A stretch of 64,000 bases of DNA from Symbiodinium natans (lineage: Eukaryota > Sar > Dinophyceae > Suessiales > Symbiodiniaceae): positions 62,001 to 126,000 of the forward strand of contig CAJNDS010002672.1 of the NCBI GenBank assembly GCA_905221605.1. The letters run 5' to 3'. The position numbers and the translations under genes are program-made. This document shows positions 42,263 to 52,795 of the stretch, piece by piece. Under the pieces are notes generated by a model. It was not told the origin of the DNA. It searched no databases and was given only the letters and a program-made list of their open reading frames with translations. How positions within the stretch are numbered: position 1 is the first letter of the stretch; every line of letters begins with the position of its first letter.

Positions 42263-42349
42263 GGCTCCTACGATGAAAGCTGCTGATGACTTGAAGATTG
42301 CTCCCACTCAGGAACGGCGGCCCCTAGTGTTCTTCTCATTCAACCGTCC
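42263..42349 (+). CDS. Exon-like island J
   Basis: AAACCAG, then APTMKAADDLKIAPTQERRP LVFFSFNR. The borders are less clear; TAA follows at the repeat edge. Confidence 0.4.
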
Positions 42350-42830
42350 CTAAACACCCTAAGCACAGTATCAGCCCTAAACCCTAAAGCCTATGTTTAG
42401 GATTTATAGGGATTCGGGTTTAGGATGTAGGATTGAGAGCTTATAAGGTTTAAATGGGGCCTAGGATGTAGCTTGGGACGTAGGGTCTGTAGGTCTTTTG
42501 GGGGCTGAAGTAGGGTCTAGGATGTAGGGCCCAGGTCAGGGCTACCCCATATCAAAAGGTTCTGGCAGCTCCTGGAACTCTAAGACTTGTTGAGGGGCAG
42601 CTTGCACGTGCAGGGTTGAGGGTTTAGGGTTTAGGGTTTAGGGTTTAGGGTTTAGGGTCTAGGGTCTAGGATCTAGGGTTTAGGGTTTAGGGTTTAAAGG
42701 GCCTCAGGGGGTCCATATAAGGTTCGGGCTCAGGGTTTTGGGCTTTGGTTTTTTTGGTTTCAGGGGTTCATGTGGAAGCGGGCTCCCGGGCTTAGGGCTG
42801 TGAAGTCCTCAAAGCCTGCCCTCCGCCAAG

Positions 42831-42888
42831 GAAGCAGTTCCAGTTCCAGGACGTGGTGTACCAGACGCACGTCTTGGAGGGCAGATAT
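42831..42888 (+). CDS. Exon-like island K
   Basis: CTCCGCCAAG|G, then KQFQFQDVVYQTHVLEGRY, donor GTGGGC at 42889. A strong protein-like composition. Confidence 0.6.
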
Positions 42889-43280
42889 GTGGGCTTAGGG
42901 TCTAGGAGTTGAGGCATGTAGGGGTTGAGGCTTTAGGTTGTGGCATGCTGTAACTTGCAGTCCTTTTTTGGGTTCCCTAAGTTTAAGGGCCCGCCTCCTG
43001 CCCCTAAACGGACCTTCACAAGCTCCAGACCCCAAACTCTAAACCCTAAACCCTAAATCCTAAGCCTTAAATCCTAAACCCTAAATCCTACACGCCAAAC
43101 CCTGAACTGGCCCCAACCCCTAAGTCCTGAACCATAAATCCTCCAGGCCCCGAAAGCTCCCTACTCCACTCCGAGCCCTCAAAACCCTACGCGCACTGCA
43201 CTCGGACTGAGCCAGAAAAGACCTGGCCCCAAAGGGTTTAGGGTTTAGGGTTTAGGGTTTAGGGTTTAGGGTTTAGGGTT

Positions 43281-43404
43281 GGCTTCGAAACGTGCTGCTG
43301 CAAGCAAGCCGCGAGCAGGAGCGTACTGAGAAGGACGCGGGAGAAGGGTCCGCTTTTTGATGACTCAAGCCTGTCCGACGTAGAAGCAGCAGACCCAAGT
43401 CTCC
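43281..43404 (+). CDS. Exon-like island L
   Basis: Two frames are open. One gives VLLQASREQERTEKDAGEGS, the other KGPLFDDSSLSDVEAADPSL. Perhaps two exons or one with the frame unresolved. It sits directly between G-rich and C-rich heptamers. Confidence 0.45.
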
Positions 43405-43963
43405 TAAACCCTAAACCCTAAACCCCAAACCCCAAACCCCAAACCCTAAACCCTAAACCCTAAACCCTAAACCCTAAACCCTAAACCCTAAGCCCTGAAC
43501 CCTGAACCCTGAACCCTGAACCCTGAACCCTGAACCCTGAACCCTAAACCCTGAACCCTGAACCCTGAATTTTAAACCTAAACCCTAAACCCTGAACCCT
43601 GAACCCTGAACCCTGAACCCTGAACCCTGAACCCTGAACCCTGAACCCTGAATCCTGAACCCTAACCCCTAAACGCTACGGCTCAGAATCAGCCGCACCT
43701 CGCCAAGGCCCCCCAAGACACTAGCAACCCGGACCTCTGAGTAATACAGGGGTCGGAACAGTTAATTACTAGTGGTATTCCCTTGGTTCCTTTACAAGTA
43801 TACTATACGAACCCCCCCAAAACCGGAGATAGTTTTCGATTTGGTGGGTTAGGGCTTTAGGGGCTCCTTTCTTTTTGTTTTAGTGTTTTTGTCCCTTTCC
43901 TTTTTTCTATTTTTTGGGCTGTTGGGGTTCAAGTTTAGGCCTTGCCTTATTCTTTGGGCCGAG

Positions 43964-44021
43964 GAACGCTGATCAGCCCGTCCACATCTACCTCGTCATG
44001 AAAGGCCGGCAGAACCTGATT
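43964..44021 (+). CDS. Exon-like island M
   Basis: TTGGGCCGAG|G, then NADQPVHIYLVMKGRQNLI, a beta-strand-like pattern. NADQP recurs in island V (48719). Confidence 0.6.
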
Positions 44022-44041
44022 CCTAACTTAAACCCTAACCC

Positions 44042-44155
44042 TTGGGATGGTCCCCCTTATACTCACAGTCCTTGATAGGAATCTTTATCATATGGGGGGG
44101 GGGGGTGCATCATCATCCCTATTCAGGACTGCTAGTATAAGGGGGGACATCCCAA
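44042..44155. mobile_element. Hairpin element family 1, copy 3
   Basis: TTGGGATGGTCCCCCTTATA...CACAGTCCTTGATAGG at the left and CAGGACTGCTAGTATAAGG... ACATCCCAA at the right. A G-run sits in the loop. Confidence 0.85.
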
Positions 44156-44355
44156 CTTGGGCCCCACATTCCTCTTAAAGAGCCTCCAAGATGCCCCACA
44201 GCCTCTATCTTAGCCAGTCCCCAAACACCCTGAGACCTCGGGCTCTTGCTTGCTGAGCCCTAAACCCTAAACCTTAAGCCTTAGACCCTAAATGGCTCTA
44301 GACCCAAACCCTAAATCCCATCAAGCCCCAGTAAGACCCCAATTCGCCCAGCCAG

Positions 44356-44413
44356 AGGCACCCTCGCTTTCGTCGGCACGCCGCACCCGAAGGGAGGCAT
44401 CGCGCCCTACACG
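44356..44413 (+). CDS. Exon-like island N
   Basis: GCCCAGCCAG, then GTLAFVGTPHPKGGIAPYT, donor GTGAGC at 44414. G-rich heptamers follow. Both borders fit. Confidence 0.6.
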
Positions 44414-44748
44414 GTGAGCGAGGCGCGCGTGTCGGGAGTTAAGGGTTCAGGGTTTCGGGCTTAGGGCTTATAGGGTTTGACTCAGATTAGGGCCTTATCC
44501 CGTTTTTTTTTTCATGTTTAAGTTCCCTTCTAGGAACAGGGCACCCTTTTTATTCCTAGGTTCAGAGTCGGCCCCTATAAGCCCGATCCACCCCATGGAC
44601 CCGTTGTTTAGGAGTAGGCTTTGGGGCTCCCGGATCTTGGGGTTTCGGGTTTCGGGTTTAGGGTTTCGGGTTAGGGTTTAGGGTTTCGGGTTTAGGGTTG
44701 AGGGTTTAGGGTTTAGGGTTTAGGGGTTTAGGGGTTTTATGTCTCGCC

Positions 44749-44820
44749 ATGGCTGACAGTGTTGCCGGCCGCTCTTTTAGAATGAAGCTCTCCGACCTGA
44801 AGCAAGGAAACAACAAACAT
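44749..44820 (+). CDS. Exon-like island O, possible start exon
   Basis: CTCGCCATGG gives MADSVAGRSFRMKLSDLKQG NN. The purine/C context before ATG suits a start, and no acceptor is obvious, so this may be a gene start. Confidence 0.45.
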
Positions 44821-44874
44821 AGCCCCCCCCCCCGCCCAACGTTTGTCCTGTCAACCCTCCTGTCATCCCTCCAG

Positions 44875-44917
44875 CAGCCTACGGCCCAAGCAGCCCAAAA
44901 CCCGGCACCTCATATGA
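44875..44917 (+). CDS. Exon-like island P
   Basis: A pyrimidine tract ending CATCCCTCCAG, then QPTAQAAQNPAPHM, running into CCCTAAA repeat. Confidence 0.35.
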
Positions 44918-45049
44918 ACCCTAAACCCTAAACCCTAGACCCTAAACCCTAAACCCCCAACCCTAAACCCTAAACCCTACACCCTACACCCTACACCCTA
45001 AACCCTAAACCCTAAACCCTAAACCCTAAACCCTAAACCCCCGGCGAAG

Positions 45050-45145
45050 GTGCAGTCTGCTCTCGGCCTGGGCCGACGCCGCGCGCAGGCGGCGCGTGCG
45101 CAGGGGGAGGACGATGATGAGGCGCCACGGCACGGCCACGGCTGA
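45050..45145 (+). CDS. Exon-like island Q, C-terminal exon
   Basis: CCCGGCGAAG, then VQSALGLGRRRAQAARAQGE DDDEAPRHGHG and TGA (45143-45145). Basic, then acidic tail. A likely gene end. Confidence 0.6.
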   Translation: MQSALGLGRRRAQAARAQGEDDDEAPRHGHG

Positions 45146-45690
45146 GGATGCCCAGAGAAGTGCTCTTATTCCCTTTGTTTTGGGGGGGTTTAGGGTTTAG
45201 GGTTTAGGGTTTGGGGTTTGGGGTTTAGGGTTAGGGTGTAGGGTTTAGGGTTTAGGGTTTAGGGTTCAGGGTTTAGGGTTTAGGGTTTAGGGTTTGGGGT
45301 TTGGGGTTTAGGGTTTAGGGGGTTCCCTTACAAGCCCCTTCAAGCAAAAGCGGGGCACCCTTTCTAATCGTAGGTTGCTGGGCAACCTAGTGGGTCTTAA
45401 TAGTTAGAATAGGGTTTTGGGGGCATATTTGGTATATTTATCTGGGGATGAGGGAATACTACTAGCAATTATTCCGACCCCTAGAGTAGAGGGTTTGCAG
45501 GGTTGATGGGGCTTATAGGTGTTAGAGGGTTTTTGTAGGATTTGTTTTGGCTGGAAGGGCTTCAGGGCTTTTAGGGTGACATGGGGTTTATGGGGTTCAT
45601 TTTGGGTTTTTAGGGTTTATACGGGCTTACATGGCTGACAGGGCTTTGAGGGCTTGCAAGGTTTTGGGGAATTGGACCCTTCTTGCGCAG

Positions 45691-45734
45691 GGTCGCCTTC
45701 GTGAGAGCGAGTCTGGTGGGATTGGATGCTCATG
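45691..45734 (+). CDS. Exon-like island R with canonical borders
   Basis: CCTTCTTGCGCAG, 44 bp, donor GTAAGT at 45735. Read as VAFVRASLVGLDAH or GRLRESESGGIGCS; frame unresolved. The best splice-site pair in the region. Confidence 0.6.
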
Positions 45735-46167
45735 GTAAGTGGGGGCTCCCTGCCCTTAAAACACTAAAACCGTCAAACCCTTTAAGCACCGCCCAAACAA
45801 GGTTTAGTAGGAGTGGATCCATGTTGGGTTAAGTCGGGAGTCTCAGAGGTTCGGGGGCAAAAGCAACCCTCAACAACCCCACCCCCCACCCCCCCAAGCT
45901 CCGAGCCATAAGCCTTGAACCCTATGGCGTGTCCCCAAACGTGGTCTTATGATCAGGCCGCCTGTATGGGGCGGAAGGGGGGGAAGGGGGTTGCTGGCAT
46001 GCCCCTGAAGGCTTGAAGGTCAGAACCCCTAAGCTCCAAACTCTAAACCCCCAAACCCTAAACCCCAAGCCCTAACCCCTAAATCTTAAACCCTAAAACC
46101 CCAAACCCTAAATCCTAAACCCTAAACCGTCTTTTGGTTTGGGTCTTTAGGGTTTGCGATGCCGCAG

Positions 46168-46212
46168 GCGAGCGGAGCGTGCCGTGTCTGCACTCAGTGC
46201 TGCTTCGAGCTC
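46168..46212 (+). CDS. Exon-like island S
   Basis: CGATGCCGCAG, then RAERAVSALSAASSS or ASGACRVCTQCCFEL; frame unresolved. C-rich heptamers follow. Confidence 0.4.
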
Positions 46213-46436
46213 CCTAAACCCCTAAAACCCCGAAGCCCCTAAACCGCGAAAACCCTAGGCAAAGTCCAACCCCAAACCCTAAACCCTAAACCCTAAACCC
46301 TAAACCCTAAACCCGGGCTTGAGGGTTTAGGGGGTTCGGGGTTCCGGGGTTCAATGTTTCCTGACAATTCTTGTCTTAAAACACGCCCCTCCCTTAAGTA
46401 CTCCCTAAACCCCATGGTGACCCCGAAGCAACCCAG

Positions 46437-46525
46437 GCACCAGCACGACCTCTACCCGTACAAGCTGTTCGGGGTGCGGAGCTACCTGGGCGAGCCGCTG
46501 GGCTGCATGGCCACCCTGAGAACCT
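46437..46525 (+). CDS. Exon-like island T
   Basis: GCAACCCAG|G, then HQHDLYPYKLFGVRSYLGEP LGCMATLRT. G-rich heptamers follow at once. The frame is open upstream to an ATG at 46414. Confidence 0.6.
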
Positions 46526-47063
46526 TAGGGTTTAGGGTTTAGGGTTCAGGGTTTAGGGTTTCGGGTTTAAGGTTTAGGGTTTAGGGGGTTAGGGGTTTAG
46601 GGTCTTCTTCGGGGTTTTCAGGAGGGGGATCTTGCAGCCCGAAAAAAGGGGCCCCCGAAAGCTGCACCGAACCCTGAATCCTGCATTGGGGTCCGAACCC
46701 TGAATCCTACACCCTTCAGGGCTTGGGGTGTTGGGGCTAACTTTAGGGACTTTAGGGGGGCACCCGAACCCGAAATATCCCAAGCCCTGCCTGTCCTAAA
46801 CCAACCCCCCTTCGCCCTCCCCTAAGGCGCACACCCTGACCTTCCCCTTCAAAAACCCTAAAACCCCCCAAAGCCCTCAACCCCTAAAACCCCTAGAGGA
46901 CCTAAAGCCCCGAAAACCTCTAAGGCCCCTAAAGCCCCTAAGCCCCAGAATCCCTAGCAGCTTGGTCGCCCAGTGGCGCCCTTTTGCTTTTGCGTAAAGG
47001 TTCCCTTCTAACAGTAACCAACCCCAAGTACCCCTGCTATGATAAGGTTGCAGGGCTACCAAG

Positions 47064-47600
47064 ACAGGTACGAGCCCTTCACCGAACCCTAAACCCCAAA
47101 CCTTAAACCCTCAATCCTAAACCTCAAACCCCAGAAACCCGAAACCCCCAAACACCAAAACCCAGAACCCCAAAAGGCCCAGGAAACAGTAAGCCCTAAA
47201 CCCCAAAGGGCCCTAAACCCCACACCCCCAAAGGCCCACAAAACCCCAAACCCTAAGCCCCAATTCCCCAAAACCCCTGAACCCTCAACCCCAAAAGGCC
47301 CCCAAACGCTGAACAGGTACAAGCCCTTCGCCGAACCCTAACCCTAAACCCTAAACCCTAAACCCTAAACCCTGAACCCTGAACCCTGAACCCTGAACCC
47401 TGAACCCTGAACCCTGAACCCTGAACCCTAAACCAAACGCCCTTAAACCACCCCCCCCCCCCCCCCCGCAAAAAAAAGAACCAAAAAAACAAAGCCCCAA
47501 AACCCCTAAACTTGGGATGTTGCCCTGAACAGGTACGAGCTAAACCCTAAACCCTAAAACCCTAAACCTAACCTAAAACCTAAACCCTAAACCCCAAAAG
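47064..47600. repeat. Truncated copies of the 5' edge of island U
   Basis: ACAGGTACGAGCCCTTC (47064-47080), ACAGGTACAAGCCCTTCGCC (from 47323) and ACAGGTACGAGC (47529-47540) each break off into CCCTAAA repeat, while the same edge continues as coding in island U (47621). CCCCAAAAGGCCCCCAAA precedes two of the four. Confidence 0.85.
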
Positions 47601-47624
47601 GCCCCCAAAGAAGCCCGAAAACAG

Positions 47625-47708
47625 GTACGAGCCCTTCGCCGACCTTCCCTCCCGCGTGTCCTTCGCACGCGTCGAGTCCGAGCTTGGGGCGGAAGTGCCC
47701 TTGGCAGC
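47625..47708 (+). CDS. Exon-like island U
   Basis: GAAAACAG|G, then YEPFADLPSRVSFARVESEL GAEVPLAA. Very protein-like. G-rich heptamers follow. Confidence 0.65.
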
Positions 47709-47709
47709 T

Positions 47710-48140
47710 TTGGGTTTAGGGTTTAGGGTTTGGGGTTTGGGGTTTGGGGTTTGGGGTTTGGGGTTTGGGGTTTCGGGTTTCGGGTTTGGGGTTTGGGGTT
47801 TGGGGTTTAGGGTTTGGGGTTCGGGGTTTGGGGTTGAGGGTTTGGGGTTTGGGGTTTAGGGTTTGGGGTTTTGGGTTTGGGGTTTAGGGATTGGGGTTTT
47901 GGGTTTAGGGTTGAGGGTTTGGGTTTAGGGTTTAGGGTTTGGGGTTTGGGGTTTGGGGTTTGGGGTTTGGGGTTTGGGGTTTCGGGTTTCGGGTTTGGGG
48001 TTTGGGGTTTGGGGTTTAGGGTTTGGGGTTCGGGGTTTGGGGTTGAGGGTTTGGGGTTTGGGGTTTAGGGTTTGGGGTTTTGGGTTTGGGGTTTAGGGAT
48101 TGGGGTTTTGGGTTTAGGGTTGAGGGTTTGGGTTTAGGGT
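47710..48140. repeat. 209-bp duplicated block of G-rich heptamers
   Basis: The specific order of TTTAGGG, TTTGGGG, TTTCGGG and TTGAGGG variants in the first block repeats at an offset of 209 bp (for example TTCGGGGTTTGGGGTTGAGG at 47820 and 48029). Confidence 0.85.
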
Positions 48141-48718
48141 TTGGGGTTTGGGGTTTGGGGTTTCGGGTTTCGGGTTTCGGGTTTGGGGTTTGGGTTAGGG
48201 TTTGGGGTTTAGGGTTTGGGGTTTAGAGTTCTGGAGGGTTTTGCAGCTGAAGGGTTCAGGACAAGGGGCCTTAGTGATGACAATGGGTTTTTGTTTTCCT
48301 TTTTTTTTTTGGGGGGGGGGGGTATGCGGGCGAAAGCCTGTCGAAGCCAATAAGTAAAGAAGATGTACGTAACAATTCAGAGCACTCAACAAATCTTGCA
48401 GATGGATTGCAGCAGAAGCATAGCACCACATTTTTGTGACCCAAGGTCTAGAACCTGTGCAGGAATGTCATGCGATTTCGGACATCTACGTGTGAAATCC
48501 CGAGGGTTCAATCGAGTAACTAAAACGTTTCTCGCAGCAAGCACATTCTTCAGCAGGAGCCCACGCAGGCTCAAGCACATGCTCGCTCTGTTTGAATCTT
48601 TCAAGGCAGTCTTTAAACCTGGTTGGTCTTTTGCAGGCGGCACTTATCCGCTTAAGCGGTCCAGGCTGAACATTTCATTTTTCAATGCCCTAAACCGTCA
48701 ACCCTAAACCCGAAGAGA

Positions 48719-48788
48719 TGTTTCTGTGGACCCCTTCATTGTACGGAGATCAAAAAATGCTGATCAGCCCAAGGAAGAGGCGAAACTT
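48719..48788 (+). CDS. Exon-like island V
   Basis: VSVDPFIVRRSKNADQPKEE AKL with possible donor GTAGGG at 48789. Shares NADQP with island M. The left border is not clear. Confidence 0.5.
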
Positions 48789-48982
48789 GTAGGGTCTATA
48801 AAGGCAAGTTTGTTTTTCTGGTCTTGTCGGGGTTACAGGATTTGTAGGGTTTATAGCAGGTTTATAAGGCTAGGGATTAGGGTTTCTGGGGTTGTAGGGT
48901 TTCTAGGGTTTCTAGGTTTATAGGGTTTACAGAGGTTGAGAGGTTCAGGGGTTGAGAACTCTCCCCCCCCCCCTTCCAACAG

Positions 48983-49080
48983 CCTGCCCACGAACATCCC
49001 AAAATCGCCTTGAAAGCGAGTCCAGCCGACTCGGAGGCTCGTACTCCACAAGAAGGACCTGCTAGAGCTGAAAGGCCAGG
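48983..49080 (+). CDS. Exon-like island W
   Basis: CCCCTTCCAACAG, then PAHEHPKIALKASPADSEAR TPQEGPARAERPG. An internal GTACTC may be the donor. G-rich heptamers follow. Confidence 0.55.
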
Positions 49081-49337
49081 CTTGTGTGGCTTTTGGGGCT
49101 TCGGAGGGTTTAGGGGTTTAGGGGTTTAGGGGTTTAGGGGTTTAGGGGTTTAGGGGTTGAGGGGTTGAGGGGTTGAGGGGTTGAGGGGTTGAGGTGTTGA
49201 GGGGTTTAGGGGTTTAAGGGGTTTAGGGGCTTAGGGGCTTAGGGGCTTAGGGGCTTAGGGGCTTAGGGGCTTACGGGCTTAGGGGCTTAGGGGCTTAGGG
49301 GCTTAGGGGCTTAGGGGTTAGGGCATTGAGTTGGCAG

Positions 49338-49380
49338 GTTGCCAGTGCCTACCGGGAGTTGGGCGGGAGCTTCGGCTTGG
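49338..49380 (+). CDS. Exon-like island X
   Basis: GAGTTGGCAG, then VASAYRELGGSFGL, donor GTAGGG at 49381. 43 bp, phase 0/1. Confidence 0.6.
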
Positions 49381-49448
49381 GTAGGGGGAGCGTGTGTGGT
49401 ATCCTAAACCCTACGCAAACCCCTTCCGCCCCAACGGTCTCTCAACAG

Positions 49449-49498
49449 CCGAAGTCCCGCAAAATATCTCTCACAGGATTTTGCGAGCCTGGAGGCCC
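49449..49498 (+). CDS. Exon-like island Y
   Basis: GTCTCTCAACAG, then frame PKSRKISLTGFCEPG or SPAKYLSQDFASLEAP. Unresolved frame. C-rich heptamers follow. Confidence 0.4.
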
Positions 49499-49682
49499 CC
49501 AAAAAGCCCATAGCCCTGAACCCTGGAACCCTAAACCCTAGACCCTAGACCCTAAACCCTAAACCCGAAACCCTAAACCCTAAACCCTAAACCCTAAACC
49601 CTAAACCCTAAACCCTAAAACCCTAAACCCTAAACCCTAGACCCTAAACCCTAAACCCCTAAACCCCAAACCCTTCCGCAAG

Positions 49683-49739
49683 GCGAGTTCCCTGCCGCCG
49701 CGCAGATTTGGATCAAGGTGGCCAGGCGGAAGGCGCCAC
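49683..49739 (+). CDS. Exon-like island Z
   Basis: CCCTTCCGCAAG, then EFPAAAQIWIKVARRKAP. C-rich heptamers precede it and a family-3 element follows. Confidence 0.55.
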
Positions 49740-49756
49740 AACCCCCTCATCTTTGT

Positions 49757-49846
49757 CATAGTGGGGTAACATTTTACATTTTTAAGGGTACTTAAACTCA
49801 ATAAGAATAAAAATTTTAAATTTTTATTACTATCCCAACTATGAAC
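49757..49846. mobile_element. Hairpin element family 3, copy 2
   Basis: GTCATAGTGGGGTAACATTT at the left and TATCCCAACTATGAA at the right are inverted. The internal sequence is AT-rich and colinear with 38817-38913. Confidence 0.7.
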
Positions 49847-50617
49847 CAGTCATCGGGGGGTGGTTCAGGGTTGTGGGTTTCGGGTTTGGGGTTTAGGGTT
49901 AGGGGCTTAGGGTTTAGGGTTTGTAGGGTCTAGGGTTTTTAGGGTTTTTAGGGGTTAGGGTTTTTAGGGTTTAGGGTTTTTCGGGTTTGGGGTTTAGGGT
50001 TGTAGGGTTTGGCTTCCGAGCTTGATTGGGGTGTGCGAGCCGTTAACCCCTTCAAAAAACCTTAAATTTTTACCCCCCTCCCCATATTCATATTCAGTGT
50101 CGCATTCCTAATCGAAAGCCCGCAGCTCCCTCAGCCCTCCCCCCACCACAGAACACAACCGAAATCTTGGCACAACCCGACCTCTCAGCAGCCCCGAAAT
50201 CCCCAAAAAAGCTCATGCCAATCAGCTCTCAACCATAAAATCCCCTCTACATAAGCCCAAAGCCCACATCCTGAGCAGGTTCTATAAGGCTTTCAAGCCG
50301 ATCTTCTCAATAGCTTGGGGGCCAGGGGGGGGGGGGGCGTTGATATTGCATGTTGGGTGAAAACAGGTATGGAAGACCCAAGCCCTCGACCTTAGGAACC
50401 TAAACCCTGAACCCTAAACCCGAGACCTTAAAACCCTTAAAACCCTTGACGCCCTTAACAGCCTTAAACCCTTCAAACCCTTAACGCCCTTAACACTCTT
50501 AAAACCCTTAACACCCTTAACACCCTTAACACCCTTAAAGCCCTGAAAGCCCTGAAAACCCTTAAGCCCTTAAGCCCTACAACAAAACCCTCGGTGACGC
50601 TGGGGAGTATGGCGCAG

Positions 50618-50688
50618 GAGTGGCACCGCGGGCAGCTCCTCGAGCAGCTCACGGAGAAGCGCCACCCGGCGGCTACAGCACCAGAAAG
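50618..50688 (+). CDS. Exon-like island AA
   Basis: GTATGGCGCAG, then EWHRGQLLEQLTEKRHPAAT APE. Helical. Followed by TTTAGGG. Confidence 0.6.
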
Positions 50689-50839
50689 TTTAGGGTTGAG
50701 CATTGCTGTCTTTTTGTTTTCTTTTATTTTTTGGGGGGGGGGCGGGGGGGGCGAGGGCTTAGGACTACTCTTTCTTTTTTTTGGGGGGGGGGGGGGTTGG
50801 GGTGGGGTTGGGTGTGGGTGGAGTAGATTTGTTGAGTTG

Positions 50840-50898
50840 AGAGCGAGTGAGTGAGTGAGTGAGTGAGTGAGTGAGTGTGTGTGTGTGTGTGTGTGTGT
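50840..50898. repeat. (GAGT)n(GT)n microsatellite
   Basis: GAGTGAGTGAGT runs into GTGTGTGT. Simple repeat between homopolymer runs. Confidence 0.9.
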
Positions 50899-51169
50899 TT
50901 TTGTTTAATGGGGGGTGGAGGCTGGGTGGAGGACTTTCTCCCACCGTCCCCCACCGTCTCCCACCCAATTATCCAGAAGCCTGGACCAAACAGCCCTGAG
51001 AACCCAGCCCTAAATGAACCCGAATGAACCCGACATGAACCCTGAAGTTGGCCCTGAAGCAGCCCGAAATTAGCCCGAAATTTAACCTAAATGAACCCTG
51101 AATGAACCTTAAACTAGCCCGAAAGTAACACAGTTCACGGAACCCAAAACCCTGAACTCTTGTGCCAAG

Positions 51170-51203
51170 TTGATTCGGGAGCCCTCCGGCGCTCAGCTTT
51201 CGG
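51170..51203 (+). CDS. Exon-like island, weak
   Basis: TTGTGCCAAG, then LIREPSGAQLS. Short, low confidence. Confidence 0.25.
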
Positions 51204-51325
51204 GGTTTTTGGGGAAAACGAGCCCTTAAGCCCTGAACAAAGCTCTCGGCCCCAAACCGCCTAAACCCTTAATTCCTGCAAACCATCAAGCCCTTTCACC
51301 CTATGGATAGACACTGACGGTACAG

Positions 51326-51377
51326 TCCGGGCACACCCGGACCCAGCGCCCAGAAGCAGATGCCGCGCGATTTCACG
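51326..51377 (+). CDS. Exon-like island AC
   Basis: GACGGTACAG, then SGHTRTQRPEADAARFH, possible donor GTGTTG. Confidence 0.35.
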
Positions 51378-51397
51378 TGTTGCCCTTCAGGCTTCAG

Positions 51398-51780
51398 CCT
51401 AAACCCTAAAGCCTGAAGCCTGAAGCCTAAAGCCTAAAGCCTAGAGCCTAAAGCCTAAAGCCTAGAGCCTAGAGCCTAGAGCCTAAAGCCTAAAGCCTAA
51501 AGCCTAAAGCCTAAAGCCTAAAGCCTAAAGCCTAAAGCCTAAAGCATAAAGCCTAAAGCCTAAAGCCTAAAGCCTAAAGCCTAAAGCCTAAAGCCTAAAG
51601 CCTAAAGCCTAAAGCCTAAAGCCTAAAGCCTAAAGCCTAAAGCCCAAACCCGAAACCCGAAACCCGAAACCCGAAGCCCGAAGCCCGAAGCCCCAAGCCC
51701 CAAGCCCCAAGCCCCAAGCCCCAAGCCCCAAGCCCCAAGCCCCAAGCCCTAAGCCCCAAGCCCTAAGCCCTAAGCCCTAA
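51398..51780. repeat. AAGCCTA variant array
   Basis: About 35 copies of the heptamer AAGCCTA, then blocks of CCCGAA and CCCCAAG. A homogenised variant of the telomere-like unit. Confidence 0.95.
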
Positions 51781-51805
51781 ACGTCTCGGGCTTGTTGCTT
51801 CGCAG

Positions 51806-51862
51806 AGCGAGCGCCCGAAACCTTTGAGGGGTTGTTTCGTGCTTTGCCTGTTCGGAAAGAGC
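51806..51862 (+). CDS. Exon-like island AD
   Basis: GTTGCTTCGCAG, then frame RAPETFEGLFRALPVRKELS. The frame continues toward the next acceptor; the donor is uncertain. Confidence 0.45.
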
Positions 51863-51873
51863 TGTCCTCCCAG

Positions 51874-51930
51874 GCAACTACAAGAGGTTGGCGCTCCACA
51901 CCATCCAGCAGCTCGCTCTAATCAAGGGAT
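51874..51930 (+). CDS. Exon-like island AE
   Basis: CTGTCCTCCCAG, then NYKRLALHTIQQLALIKG, possible donor GTAGAC at 51931. Strong helical peptide. Confidence 0.6.
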
Positions 51931-52456
51931 GTAGACTCCTAAACCCTAAACCCTAAACCCTAAACCCTAAACCCCTAAGGTTGTAACCCTAAAGGTTCCC
52001 CCTTAATATACTCCCAATATGGCCCTGATACTCACCTTGGGATCCTTTTAAAAAGGGGCCCCAAAACCTAACTGTTACAACCTTAAGGGTCCAAGGTAGA
52101 ACCCCTAGATCTAAACGATCTCCCATGTAGTCTGAGTAGCTGAGTAAGTACACTTTGCACGTTTTGGGATACTAGAATCCCCCTATAGAACTAGAAGTGT
52201 ACACTTTTTGGTGGGCTTATGAACTCAGCAAGTAAGTAGTGTTGCCCCATCAGCCTATCAGCCACATTTATCTTCCTGGGCCTGTATGCCCATCAGCCCA
52301 GGAAGCACTTTTATCCAGCCCACATCGGCCCCGCGATCCATCGACCGTACGTTTAGGGTTTTTGGGTTTTAGGGTTTAGGGTCTAGGGTTTAGGGTTTAG
52401 GGTTTAGGGTTTAGGGGTTTAGGGGTTTAGTGTAATGCGCCCAAGTTTTCTTTGAG

Positions 52457-52493
52457 GGTCCTGGTGTGGAAATTTGCTGCCGGGCTTCCCTTT
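52457..52493 (+). CDS. Exon-like island AF
   Basis: TCTTTGAG|G, then VLVWKFAAGLPF, donor GTGAGT at 52494. It joins in phase with the next island. Confidence 0.5.
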
Positions 52494-52526
52494 GTGAGTG
52501 AGGGCCCTGTTCTGTCAACCAAACAG

Positions 52527-52590
52527 GAGAAACCTACCAACGGCCCCTCTCCTTCAAGTCCGAAATCCGAATTCCTCAGCCCTGGTTTTC
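52527..52590 (+). CDS. Exon-like island AG
   Basis: CAACCAAACAG, then EKPTNGPSPSSPKSEFLSPG. Separated from AF by 33 bp, so AF and AG could also be a single exon since the spacer is open in the same frame. Confidence 0.45.
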
Positions 52591-52795
52591 TTAAACCTTA
52601 AACCCTAAACCCTAGCCCCAAACCCGAGACGGCGTTCTCTGAGGCCCCCCAATGGGATAGTGCGCGCCACTGCGGCCTGCGGGAACATAAGCCAGCCCCC
52701 CCCCTCCCCCCCCCCCTCTCTTGTTCAATGACCCCCCCCCCCCCCCCCCTCCCCCCCCCTCTTGTTCAAGGGGGGGGGGGGGGCCCCTTGGTCAA

